Below the pieces are notes generated by a model. The model was not told where the DNA came from. It saw only the letters and a program-made list of their open reading frames with translations, and ran no database searches. The translations under genes and the position numbers were made by a program. Shown here piece by piece: positions 7,984-16,142 of a DNA stretch of 27,119 nt. How positions within the stretch are numbered: the stretch's first letter is position 1; each line of letters begins with the position of its first letter. Origin of the DNA: Pseudomonadota bacterium (GTDB taxonomy: Bacteria > Pseudomonadota > Gammaproteobacteria > Steroidobacterales > Steroidobacteraceae); assembly GCA_003242685.1 (NCBI GenBank), contig QGVD01000053.1:1-27119 (forward strand). The letters run 5' to 3'.

Positions 7984-9594
7984 TCACATCCGGAAGATGC
8001 CGTAGCGCTCGGTATCCGGTGCCGGGCCGTGAGCCGCGAGGTGAAGGGCGAGCCCGACGACGCGCCGCGTGTCGAGAGGATCGATGATGCCGTCGTCCCA
8101 CAGCCGGGCGGTCGCGTAGTAGGGGTGCCCCTGCGTCTCGTACCGCTGCCGGATCTCGTCCATGAAGCGCTGCTGCTCGCTCTCGGGCCAGGTCTCGCCG
8201 CGCGCCTGCATGCCGTCGCGGCGTACCGTCGCGAGCACCTGTGCGGCCTGCTCGCCGCCCATCACCGAGATGCGCGCGTTCGGCCACATCCACAGGAACC
8301 GCGCGCCGTACGCTCTGCCGCACATGGCGTAGTTCCCCGCGCCGAAGGAGCCGCCGATGATGACCGTGAGCTTCGGCACGCTGGCGCAGGCCACGGCCGT
8401 GACCATCTTCGCGCCGTCCTTCGCTATCCCTGCGTTCTCGTACTTGCGGCCCACCATGAAGCCCGTGATGTTCTGCAGGAAGAGGAGCGGCACGCGGCGG
8501 CGGTTCGCGAGCTGCACGAAGTGCGCGCCCTTCAGGGCCGACTCGGAGAAGAGGATGCCGTTGTTCGCGACGATCGCGACCGGGCAGCCCCAGATGCGGG
8601 CGAAGCCGCACACGAGCGTCGTGCCGTAGTTCGCCTTGAACTCGTGGAACTCCGAGCCGTCGACGATGCGGCCGATCACCTCGTGCACGTCGTAGGGCTG
8701 GCGCGTGTCCTCGGGGATGATTCCGTAGAGCTCCTCGGGATCGAGCTTCGGCTCGCTCGCACTGTCGAGCGTGAGCCACGCGGGCGGACGATTGCCCAGA
8801 TTCGCGACGATGGAGCGCGCGATCGCGAGCGCGTGCGCGTCGTTCTCGGCGAGGTGATCGGCGACGCCCGAGATGCGCGTGTGGACGTCGCCGCCGCCGA
8901 GCGACTCCGCGTCGACTTCCTCGCCGGTTGCCGCCTTCACGAGAGGCGGTCCGCCGAGGAAGATCGTGCCCTGATTGCGCACGATGATCGTCTCGTCCGA
9001 CATCGCCGGAACGTACGCGCCGCCGGCGGTGCAGCTGCCCATGACGACCGCGATCTGCGCGATGCCGCGCGCGGACATCTGCGCCTGGTTGTAGAAGATG
9101 CGCCCGAAGTGGTCGCGGTCCGGAAACACCTCGTCCTGCAGCGGCAGGAACGCGCCGCCGGAATCGACGAGGTAGATGCAGGGCAGGGCGTGCTCGAGCG
9201 CGATCTCCTGCGCGCGCAGGTGCTTCTTCACCGTGAGGGGGAAGTACGTGCCGCCCTTCACGGTCGCATCGTTCGCGACGATCATCACCTCGCGGCCGTG
9301 GACGCGGCCTATGCCCGTGATCAGTCCGGCCGCGGGCGCCTCGCCGCCATAGAGTCCGTGCGCGGCGAGCGGCGAGAGCTCGAGAAAGGGGCTGCCCGGA
9401 TCGAGGAGCAGCCGCACGCGATCGCGCGGCAGGAGCTTTCCGCGCGCCGTGTGCCGGCGCCGTGCTTCGTCGCCGCCGCCGAGGCTCGCGCGCTCGAGCT
9501 GCGCGCGCAGGTCCTCCACGAGCGCCTGCATGCGGGCCCGATTGGCCCTGAAGCGCTCGCTCGACGGATCGATCTGCGTTTCGATGCGGGCCAT
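7984..9594 (-). CDS. mccB: Methylcrotonyl-CoA carboxylase, carboxyltransferase (beta) subunit
   Basis: Carboxyltransferase subunit that moves CO2 from biotin to an acyl-CoA; best match by eye is 3-methylcrotonyl-CoA carboxylase of leucine catabolism (LiuB). It is 536 residues, the usual MCC-beta size. N-terminal half: ARGKLLPRDRVRLLLDPGSPFLELSPLA (50-77), GGTYFPLTVKKHLRAQEIA, YLVDSGGAFLPLQDEVFPD, GSCTAGGAYVPAMSDE (186-201). C-terminal half: NNGILFSESALKGAHFVQL, NITGFMVGRKYE and the oxyanion loop GGSFGAGNYAMCGRAY. LYGGEAPAAGLITGIG and PLQDEVFPDRDHFG favour MCC over propionyl-CoA carboxylase. ATG 9594 lies 13 bases after the thiolase gene; the frame continues upstream without homology. The biotin-carrying alpha subunit is not in the window, nor are liuA, liuC or liuE. 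Confidence 0.93.
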   Translation of the reverse strand: MARIETQIDPSSERFRANRARMQALVEDLRAQLERASLGGGDEARRRHTARGKLLPRDRVRLLLDPGSPFLELSPLAAHGLYGGEAPAAGLITGIGRVHGREVMIVANDATVKGGTYFPLTVKKHLRAQEIALEHALPCIYLVDSGGAFLPLQDEVFPDRDHFGRIFYNQAQMSARGIAQIAVVMGSCTAGGAYVPAMSDETIIVRNQGTIFLGGPPLVKAATGEEVDAESLGGGDVHTRISGVADHLAENDAHALAIARSIVANLGNRPPAWLTLDSASEPKLDPEELYGIIPEDTRQPYDVHEVIGRIVDGSEFHEFKANYGTTLVCGFARIWGCPVAIVANNGILFSESALKGAHFVQLANRRRVPLLFLQNITGFMVGRKYENAGIAKDGAKMVTAVACASVPKLTVIIGGSFGAGNYAMCGRAYGARFLWMWPNARISVMGGEQAAQVLATVRRDGMQARGETWPESEQQRFMDEIRQRYETQGHPYYATARLWDDGIIDPLDTRRVVGLALHLAAHGPAPDTERYGIFRM

Positions 9595-9607
9595 CCGGAG
9601 CTGCCGT

Positions 9608-10789
9608 TCAGTCGATTCGCTCCACGGCAATCGCCACCGCTTCGCCGCCGCCGATGCAGAGAGAAGCGATACCGCGGCGCAGCCCCCGCCGGCGCAGCGC
9701 ATGCACGAGTGTCGTGACGATGCGTGCGCCCGTCGCGCCGATCGGATGACCGAGCGCGCACGCACCGCCGTTCACGTTGACGCGCTCGGGATCGAGGTCG
9801 ATGTCGCGCTGCGCGGCCATCGTGACGACCGCGAACGCCTCGTTGATCTCGTAGAGATCGACGTCGTGAGGCTTCCACCCGAGCCTGTCGAGGAGCCTGC
9901 GGATCGCGCCGCCCGGCGCGGTCGTGAACCACTCGGGCTCCTGCGCATGGCTGGTGTAGCCGACCACCCGCGCGAGAGACTTCACGCCTCGCGCGCGCGC
10001 GGCCGCCTCGCTCATGAGCACCACTGCGGCCGCGCCGTCGGAGATGGACGAGGAGCTCGCTGCCGTCACGGTGCCGTCCTTCGCGAAGGCGGGCTTCAGC
10101 GTCGGGATCTTCGAGATGTCGCAGTTGAAGGGCGTCTCGTCCTTCTCCACGACGGTCTCACCCTTGCGGCCCTTCACGGTCACCGGCGCCGTCTCGTCGA
10201 CGAAGTCGCCGGCCTCGAGGGCGCGCAGCGCACGCCGCACGGACTGCTCGGCGAAAGCATCCTGCTCCGCGCGCGTGAAGCCGTACTTCTTCGCCGTGTT
10301 CTCGGCGAAGTGCCCCATGAGCTGACCGTCGAACGGGCTCTGCAGGCCGTCGTAGAACATGTGATCGAGCACTTCCCCATGGCCCATGCGGTAGCCGGCG
10401 CGCGCCTTGGGCAGCAGATAGGGCGCGTTGCTCATCGACTCCAGGCCGCCCGCGACCGCGATGTCGATGTCTCCGGTGCGGATCTGATCCGCGGCGAGCA
10501 TGATGGCCTTGAGCCCCGAGCCGCACATCTTGTTGACCGTGGTGGCAGGCACCGATGCGGGCACGCCGGCGGCAAGTGCCGCCTGGCGCGCGGGCGCCTG
10601 CCCGAGACCCGCGGACAGCACGCAGCCCATGACGACTTCCTGGATCTCGCTGGCCTTCACGCCGGCCGACTCGATGGCGGCCCGGATCGCGACGGTACCG
10701 AGCTGCGGCGCCGTGACCGGCGCGAGCTGTCCCTGGAATGCGCCGATCGGCGTGCGCCGCGCGGCGACGATGACGACACCGTTTTCCAT
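9608..10789 (-). CDS. Acetyl-CoA C-acyltransferase (thiolase)
   Basis: Thiolase of 393 residues, joining or cleaving acetyl-CoA and acyl-CoA. The catalytic residues fall exactly where they do in the classical biosynthetic thiolase: C89 (NKMCGSGLKA), H348 (GHPIGATGAR) and C378 (CIGGGEAVA). The length, the tetramerisation loop region and GGLESMSNAPYLLP agree with the acetoacetyl-CoA thiolase group. In this setting it could cleave 2-methylacetoacetyl-CoA (isoleucine) or acetoacetyl-CoA made by AacS downstream. ATG 10789 lies only 4 bases past the tetR stop with an AGAGG ribosome site inside the tetR end, so translation is probably coupled. It is 13 bases ahead of mccB. Thiolase certain; direction and substrate inferred. 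Confidence 0.94.
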   Translation of the reverse strand: MENGVVIVAARRTPIGAFQGQLAPVTAPQLGTVAIRAAIESAGVKASEIQEVVMGCVLSAGLGQAPARQAALAAGVPASVPATTVNKMCGSGLKAIMLAADQIRTGDIDIAVAGGLESMSNAPYLLPKARAGYRMGHGEVLDHMFYDGLQSPFDGQLMGHFAENTAKKYGFTRAEQDAFAEQSVRRALRALEAGDFVDETAPVTVKGRKGETVVEKDETPFNCDISKIPTLKPAFAKDGTVTAASSSSISDGAAAVVLMSEAAARARGVKSLARVVGYTSHAQEPEWFTTAPGGAIRRLLDRLGWKPHDVDLYEINEAFAVVTMAAQRDIDLDPERVNVNGGACALGHPIGATGARIVTTLVHALRRRGLRRGIASLCIGGGEAVAIAVERID

Positions 10790-10793
10790 CTGA

Positions 10794-11480
10794 CTACCTC
10801 TCGTTCCGTGGCCGCAGGCCGTTCTCGAAGACGTCGATGAAGCGTGCGGCGATTTCCGACGGGCTGAGCGCATCGCGGCCGCGATGCCAGTGAGCGATCC
10901 AGTTGAGCGCGCCCGCGATCGCGAACGAAGTCATCTTCGGATCGCACTCGCGGATCGAGCCGTCCTCGATGCCTTCCCGGATCAGCCTCCGCAGGCCCTG
11001 GTCGATCTCCGACTTGAGCGCCTTGATCCGGCCGCTCAGCTCGGGATCGAGATCCTGATCCTCGGCGCGCACCATGCACCAGCCGAAGTCCGAGCAGATG
11101 GCTTCGGCGTAGCGGCGCATCACGGCGAGGAGCCGCGTGCGGCCGTCGGCGCGCGAGCCTTCGAGCTCGGCGAAGGCACTGCGGATCTGATCGACACCGG
11201 TGCGGAAGCACTCGAAGAGGAGCTGCTGCTTGTTGCCGACGTAGTGGTACACGATCGGCTTGGTGACACCGAGGTCCGCCGCGACATCGTCGAGCGACGT
11301 GTTGTGATAGCCGCGCTCGCGGAACGCGCGGGCGGCAGCGCGTATCAATGCGTCGCGCTTGAGCTCGCGCCGCCTCGCGCGCTCCTGAGAAGGTTCCCAC
11401 GGCGACTGCCGCGTGCGCGCAGCCGTCTTTCTGCTGCGCGGTGCAGTATCACCGAGGCTCGCTCGTCTTGCCTGCGTCAC
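10794..11480 (-). CDS. TetR-family transcriptional regulator of the acyl-CoA locus
   Basis: A 228-residue TetR-type repressor. The DNA-binding domain is at about residues 40-90: LKRDALIRAAARAFRERGYHNTSLDDVAADLGVTKPIVYHYVGNKQQLL, with the recognition helix VTKPIVYHY. It is preceded by an unusually long basic tail of about 35 residues. The C-terminal ligand domain is helical (KALKSEIDQGLRRLIREGIE, FAIAGALNWIAHWH). GTG 11480 is the first in-frame start and has no clear ribosome site; a shorter reading is possible but no ATG offers one. It heads the minus-strand operon and is divergent from icmF, with a near-palindrome in the gap, so it likely controls both arms and itself. TetR regulators such as LiuQ and FadP control branched-chain amino acid and fatty-acid genes in Betaproteobacteria; whether this is one is unknown. 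A CoA thioester is the expected ligand. Confidence 0.88.
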   Translation of the reverse strand: MTQARRASLGDTAPRSRKTAARTRQSPWEPSQERARRRELKRDALIRAAARAFRERGYHNTSLDDVAADLGVTKPIVYHYVGNKQQLLFECFRTGVDQIRSAFAELEGSRADGRTRLLAVMRRYAEAICSDFGWCMVRAEDQDLDPELSGRIKALKSEIDQGLRRLIREGIEDGSIRECDPKMTSFAIAGALNWIAHWHRGRDALSPSEIAARFIDVFENGLRPRNER

Positions 11481-11497
11481 GGCGCAGAGCGTACCCT

Positions 11498-11519
11498 ATG
11501 TTTACTCACGGGTAAATAT
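11498..11519. promoter_or_regulatory. Candidate TetR operator between tetR and icmF
   Basis: TTTAC (11501-11505) and GTAAA (11512-11516) are perfect arms around a 6-base spacer, and the symmetry extends outward (ATG TTTAC / GTAAA TAT) with one mismatch. It is the only AT-rich patch in the 95-base divergent gap. It lies 18 bases upstream of the tetR start and 57 bases before icmF, so one bound dimer pair could repress both. The link to the adjacent TetR is inferred. Confidence 0.62.
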
Positions 11520-11575
11520 CGTACCGGGCAGTATACGTCGCGGCCGGAAGCGGCCGCGCGCGAAGGAACGAGGCC

Positions 11576-14500
11576 ATGGCGAATCCCCGACCGGTGCCGC
11601 TCTCGGGCACCGCAGAATCCGAGCCGCGCAGGAGCATGCCGCTGCGCTTCATCAGCGCGGCATCGCTCTTCGACGGGCACGACGCAGCCATCAACATGAT
11701 CCGCCGGCTGCTGCAGGCGGCCGGCTGCGAAGTCGTCCACCTGGGGCACAACCGCAGCGTCGCCGAGATCGTGCGCGCGGCGATTCAGGAAGACGCGGAC
11801 GCGATCGCGGTGTCCTCCTACCAGGGGGGACACAACGAGTACTTCACGTACATGATCGACGAGCTGCGCCGCCTCGACTGCGAGCACATCCGCGTCGTGG
11901 TGGGCGGCGGCGGCACGATCGCGCCGCACGAGATCGAGGCGCTCGAGCGTCACGGCGTCGAGAAGGTCTACACGCCCGAGGACGGACGTCGTCTCGGCCT
12001 CACGGGCATGATCGACGACGTCGTGCGCCGCGTGCGCTCCTACGCGAAGCCGCCGTTCGAGGTGCGTCCCGTCACGCGGGACGATCCGCTGCAGCTCGCG
12101 CGCAGCATCTCGGTGCTCGAAGGGCAGGCGGGCGAACAGGCACTCGAAGAGATGCGTCGCCTCGTAGCCGGTGCCGAGCGGCGCGCGCCGGTGATCGGCA
12201 TCACTGGCACCGGCGGCGCGGGCAAGAGCTCGCTCACCGACGAGCTGCTCGCGCGGCTGCTGCGCGCCTTCCCGGACCGGCAGATCGCCGTGGTCGCCAT
12301 GGACCCGACCCGCCGCCGCTCGGGCGGCGCACTGCTCGGCGACCGCATCCGCATGAACTCGCTCTCGAACGAGCGCGTATTCATGCGTTCACTCGCGACG
12401 CGCCGCGCGCATCTCGCGACTTCGGCCGTGCTCAAGGACGTCGTCGCGCTGTATCAGGCCGCAGGCTTCGATCTCGTCATCATCGAGACGGCCGGCGTGG
12501 GTCAGTCCGACACCGAGATCGTCGATCTCGCCGACGTTTCGCTCTACGTCATGACGAGCGAGTACGGCGCGCCGAGTCAGCTCGAGAAGATCGACATGCT
12601 CGACTTCGCCGACAGCATCGTCCTCAACAAGGCCGAGAAGCGCGGCTCCGAGGATGCGCTGCGCGACATCCGCAGGCAGTGGCGGCGCAATCACCCCGAT
12701 CGGGCGCAGCTGCCGGATGACGAGGTGCCCGTGTTCGCGACCATCGCCTCGCGCTTCAACGACGCGGGCGTGAACCGGCTGTTCAGGCACCTGTGCTCGC
12801 TGCTCGATGCGAAGCGCATCGGGGATCTCTCCTGGAAGACCGACATCGAGCTTCGCGCTCCCGTCACGCAGGGAGCGCTCATCCCTCCGTCACGCGAGCG
12901 CTATCTCGCCGAGATCGCGCAGACCGGACGCGATGCGCGTGCGGCCGTCGAGCGCGCCGCCGAGGCCGCGCGCAGGGCGCAGGGCCTTTATGAATCGCTG
13001 CGCGCGCTCTCCGATGCGGCGCTTCCACCGCCGCTCGAGCCGTATCCGCAGGACGCGCTCTCGGATGACACGGTCGACGAGACGAGGCGCGCGATGCGCG
13101 CGGCGTACAACCGCGCGCTCGATGAGATCGGCGCCGAGTGGCGCGAGGAGCTCAGGCGCTGGCCGCAGCGCGTGCAGGCGGTGACCGACGCCACGTACTC
13201 CTACACCGTGCGCGACCGCGTGGTGACCGGTGAGAACTACACCGAGACGCTGAGTCAGCTGAAGGTTCCGAAGGTCGCCGCACCGCGCTTCGCCGGCTGG
13301 GGCGAGATCGTGCGCTTCATCGGCAACGAGAACCTGCCGGGCGCCTATCCCTACACGGCCGGTGTCTATCCTTACCGGCGCGAGGAAGAGGACCCCACGC
13401 GCATGTTCGCGGGGGAAGGCGCGCCGGAGCGCACGAACCGCCGCTTCCATTACCTCGCGAGCGGCCACAAGGCGGCGCGCCTCTCGACGGCCTTCGATTC
13501 CACGACGCTCTACGGCGAGGATCCCGACACGCGCCCCGACGTGTACGGCCGCACGGGCAACTCCGGCGTGTCCATCGCGACGCTCGACGACATGAAGAAG
13601 CTCTATTCGGGCTTCGACCTCGCCGCACCGACGACATCGGTGTCGATGACCATCAACGGCCCGGCGCCGATGATCCTCGCGATGTTCATGAACACCGCGA
13701 TCGATCAGCGCGTCGAGCGCTGGCTCAGAGAGCAGGGCCGGTGGGAGCAGGCGAAGGCGCAGATCGCGGAGCTGCACCGCAAGTCTCAGGAGCGCGGCAT
13801 CCCCATCCCGGTGTACAAGGGCGAGCTGCCCGCGGGTCACGACGGCTCGGGCCTCGCGCTCCTCGGCGTCACGGGCGATCAGCTCGTCGAGCGCGAGGTC
13901 TACGAGCGGATCAAGAGCGACACGCTCTCGCAGGTGCGCGGCACGGTGCAGGCGGACATCCTCAAGGAGGATCAGGCGCAGAACACCTGCATCTTCTCCA
14001 CCGAGTTCGCGCTGCGGATGATGGGCGACGTTCAGCAGTACTTCATCGACAACCGGGTGAGGAACTTCTACTCGGTGTCGATCTCGGGCTACCACATCGC
14101 CGAAGCCGGCGCGAATCCGATCACCCAGCTCGCCTTCACGCTCGCCAACGGCTTCACGATCGTGGAGTACTACCTCGCGCGCGGCATGAAGATCGACGAG
14201 TTCGCGCCGAACCTGTCGTTCTTCTTCTCGAACGGCATGGACGCCGAGTACGCGGTCATCGGTCGCGTGGCGCGGCGCATCTGGGCGCGCGCCATGCGCG
14301 AGCGCTATGGCGCGAGCGCGCGGAGCCAGATGCTGAAGTACCACATCCAGACGTCGGGACGGAGCCTCCACGCGCGCGAGATCGCCTTCAACGACATCCG
14401 CACGACGCTCCAGGCGCTCTACGCGCTCTTCGACAACTGCAACTCGCTGCACACGAACGCCTATGACGAGGCGCTCACGACGCCGACGGAGGAGAGCGTG

Positions 14501-15040
14501 CGGCGCGCCGTGGCGATCCAGCTCATCATCAACCGGGAGCTGGGACTCAATCGCAATCAGAACCCCTGGTCGGGCTCGTTCGTGATCGAGTACCTGACCG
14601 ATCTCGTGGAAGAGGCCGTGTACCGCGAGTTCGAGCGGCTCTCGGAGCGCGGCGGCGTGCTCGGCGCGATGGAGACCATGTACCAGCGCAGCCGGATCCA
14701 GGAGGAGTCGCTCTACTACGAGCGCAGGAAGCACGACGGGAGCCTGCCGATCATCGGCGTGAACACTTTCCTTTCCGACACCGACGCGCTCGAGGAGCAC
14801 AGGAGCGCGCGTCTCTTCCGCTCGACGGAGGAAGAGAAGCGCGATCAGGTCGCGGCAGTGCGCGCGTTCCAGGCGCGCAATGCCGAGCGTGCGCCGGCGG
14901 CGCTCGCCCGGCTGCAGTCGGTCGCCTCGGGCGGCGGCAACGTGTTCGCAGAGCTCATGGAGACGGTGAAGTGCTGCTCGCTGGGGCAGATCACGCACGC
15001 CCTGTACGAGGTCGGCGGGCGTTACCGGCGCAACATGTGA
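11576..15040 (+). CDS. icmF: Fused isobutyryl-CoA mutase (B12 domain + G-protein chaperone + mutase)
   Basis: Coenzyme-B12 radical enzyme of 1154 residues that interconverts isobutyryl-CoA and n-butyryl-CoA (some relatives act on pivalyl-CoA). Order: B12-binding domain, ~21-150, with the base-off DGH signature at 33-35 and VVGGGGTI; MeaB-type GTPase domain, ~165-430, with P-loop GTGGAGKSS (211-219), ETAGVGQSD (304-312), and NKAE (351-354) where G proteins normally have NKxD; linker; TIM-barrel mutase domain, ~560-1110, with SISGYHIAEAGANP and HIQTSGRSLHAREI. Substrate residues are F611 (in MFAGEG) and Q802 (in AQNTCIF), the isobutyryl type, instead of the Tyr/Arg of methylmalonyl-CoA mutase. 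Spacing between them is about 47 residues longer than I recall for the Cupriavidus enzyme (insert around 718-785). ATG 11576 has GAAGGAACGAGG upstream. Divergent from tetR. Confidence 0.95.
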   Translation: MANPRPVPLSGTAESEPRRSMPLRFISAASLFDGHDAAINMIRRLLQAAGCEVVHLGHNRSVAEIVRAAIQEDADAIAVSSYQGGHNEYFTYMIDELRRLDCEHIRVVVGGGGTIAPHEIEALERHGVEKVYTPEDGRRLGLTGMIDDVVRRVRSYAKPPFEVRPVTRDDPLQLARSISVLEGQAGEQALEEMRRLVAGAERRAPVIGITGTGGAGKSSLTDELLARLLRAFPDRQIAVVAMDPTRRRSGGALLGDRIRMNSLSNERVFMRSLATRRAHLATSAVLKDVVALYQAAGFDLVIIETAGVGQSDTEIVDLADVSLYVMTSEYGAPSQLEKIDMLDFADSIVLNKAEKRGSEDALRDIRRQWRRNHPDRAQLPDDEVPVFATIASRFNDAGVNRLFRHLCSLLDAKRIGDLSWKTDIELRAPVTQGALIPPSRERYLAEIAQTGRDARAAVERAAEAARRAQGLYESLRALSDAALPPPLEPYPQDALSDDTVDETRRAMRAAYNRALDEIGAEWREELRRWPQRVQAVTDATYSYTVRDRVVTGENYTETLSQLKVPKVAAPRFAGWGEIVRFIGNENLPGAYPYTAGVYPYRREEEDPTRMFAGEGAPERTNRRFHYLASGHKAARLSTAFDSTTLYGEDPDTRPDVYGRTGNSGVSIATLDDMKKLYSGFDLAAPTTSVSMTINGPAPMILAMFMNTAIDQRVERWLREQGRWEQAKAQIAELHRKSQERGIPIPVYKGELPAGHDGSGLALLGVTGDQLVEREVYERIKSDTLSQVRGTVQADILKEDQAQNTCIFSTEFALRMMGDVQQYFIDNRVRNFYSVSISGYHIAEAGANPITQLAFTLANGFTIVEYYLARGMKIDEFAPNLSFFFSNGMDAEYAVIGRVARRIWARAMRERYGASARSQMLKYHIQTSGRSLHAREIAFNDIRTTLQALYALFDNCNSLHTNAYDEALTTPTEESVRRAVAIQLIINRELGLNRNQNPWSGSFVIEYLTDLVEEAVYREFERLSERGGVLGAMETMYQRSRIQEESLYYERRKHDGSLPIIGVNTFLSDTDALEEHRSARLFRSTEEEKRDQVAAVRAFQARNAERAPAALARLQSVASGGGNVFAELMETVKCCSLGQITHALYEVGGRYRRNM

Positions 15041-15047
15041 TCGCGCT

Positions 15048-15938
15048 CTAACCCTGTGGCTCGCCTTCCTGCGCGGGCAGCACGCCGCCGCCCGGCCCGG
15101 TGCGTCTCTCGACGTCACGGGAAGGACGTGCCGATGAGGCCGAAGCGTTCGAGTCGGCGTCCGCGCTCGACGCGTACAGATCGGGCTCGCCGAGCCGCTC
15201 CAGGATGGCGGCGCGCGCGAGGTCGCGCAGTTCGACGGTTGCGGCGTCGGCCGACGTTGCCGTGGACGTGATCGGCGGCAGGACTTCCACTTCGATGCGG
15301 GTGGGCCGCGGAAGGAATCCGCCCGGCGTCAGGGCGACGCGCGTGCCGCGCAGGACGACCGGCACCACCGGGCATCCGGCGCGCGCTGCCGTCGCGAAAG
15401 CGCCCGTGTGAAAGCGCAGCAGACCCGGCTGCGGTTTGAACGTCCCCTCGGGAAAGAACACGATCGAATGCCCACCGACGGCGTTGCGCAGCACGCGGCG
15501 CGCGTCGACCGCGCCCCTGTGCCGATCGAAGCGCTCGACGAACTCCGAGCCCAGCCGGCGCAGCAGCAGGCCGCCGAGCGGCACGTCCGACATCTCGCGC
15601 TTGATCACGAAACCGAAACGCGGCGGCAGGGCGGCCGTCAGCACGACTCCGTCGAGGTAGCTCGCGTGGTTCGCCACGATCACGCACTGGCCCTGCGGAA
15701 TGCGCTCCGGTGCGATGACGACGAGCGGCATACCCGCGAGCCGCAGGAAGCACCGCGCGCCGATTCGCGCCGTGCGGCGGCGGCGCTCGAGCCCGGGAGT
15801 GACCACGAGGGCGACCAGCACGCCGAGAGAGAGCACGAGGAAGAGCAGGCACGCGTACGCCGCGTAGAGAATCCGCAGCGGCGCGAGCGCGGGAGAGGGG
15901 GCGCGCGTGGATGTCGTTCCCTGTGAGCCGGATGTCAT
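15048..15938 (-). CDS. 1-acylglycerol-3-phosphate acyltransferase (PlsC family)
   Basis: Membrane-associated acyltransferase of 296 residues, expected to put the second acyl chain on lysophosphatidic acid in phospholipid synthesis. One hydrophobic segment at about 24-47; the catalytic HX4D motif NHASYLDG (H91, D96); the acceptor-binding FFPEGTF (161-167), and VPVVLRGT further on. The tail after about residue 255 is Ser/Ala/Asp-rich and looks disordered. The ATG at 15938 is the first good start. Its 3' end converges on icmF with only 7 bases between stop codons and no visible terminator. Divergent from xerD. Family certain; several PlsC homologues act on other lysolipids, so the acceptor is not established. 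Confidence 0.9.
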   Translation of the reverse strand: MTSGSQGTTSTRAPSPALAPLRILYAAYACLLFLVLSLGVLVALVVTPGLERRRRTARIGARCFLRLAGMPLVVIAPERIPQGQCVIVANHASYLDGVVLTAALPPRFGFVIKREMSDVPLGGLLLRRLGSEFVERFDRHRGAVDARRVLRNAVGGHSIVFFPEGTFKPQPGLLRFHTGAFATAARAGCPVVPVVLRGTRVALTPGGFLPRPTRIEVEVLPPITSTATSADAATVELRDLARAAILERLGEPDLYASSADADSNASASSARPSRDVERRTGPGGGVLPAQEGEPQG

Positions 15939-15969
15939 GCGGTGTCCGTCGCTCCTCGACGTGCGAGTC

Positions 15970-15999
15970 AGTATGTGAACTGGTTCTCTTTTATGTTAA
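15970..15999 (-). promoter_or_regulatory. Candidate sigma-70 promoter of the plsC-type gene
   Basis: On the minus strand TTAACA (15994-15999) and CATACT (15970-15975) are separated by 18 bases in a locally AT-rich stretch of the plsC/xerD divergent gap. They match the consensus at 5/6 and 4/6 positions. Transcription would start about 25 bases before the ATG. The rest of this 204-base gap (to 16142) shows only short GC-rich palindromes and no clear xerD promoter. Confidence 0.45.
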
Positions 16000-16142
16000 T
16001 GCCTGGCTGCCGTTGTGAAGGTGATCACGTCCCCCCTCGGGATGCAGTCACCATACTGCGCGCAGCATAGTGGAGATCGGAGTCCGACTGTCCAGCCGCG
16101 CCGTGGGGGCGCGCTGCGGACTTCAAGCAGCGAGACAGACAC

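Noticed and set aside
6062..8005. Long plus-strand open frame (647 codons) opposite the ETF-QO and SDR genes; similar long frames opposite mccB (7753-9717), icmF (12890-15118) and secD (23823-26069)
   Set aside because: Antisense shadows of GC-rich genes: composition is His/Arg/Asp/Val-rich without motifs, and each opposes a gene with clear catalytic residues.
11576..15040. Annotation of the B12 enzyme as methylmalonyl-CoA mutase
   Set aside because: The Tyr and Arg that hold the methylmalonyl carboxylate are Phe (611) and Gln (802), and the B12-G domain-mutase order is that of IcmF.
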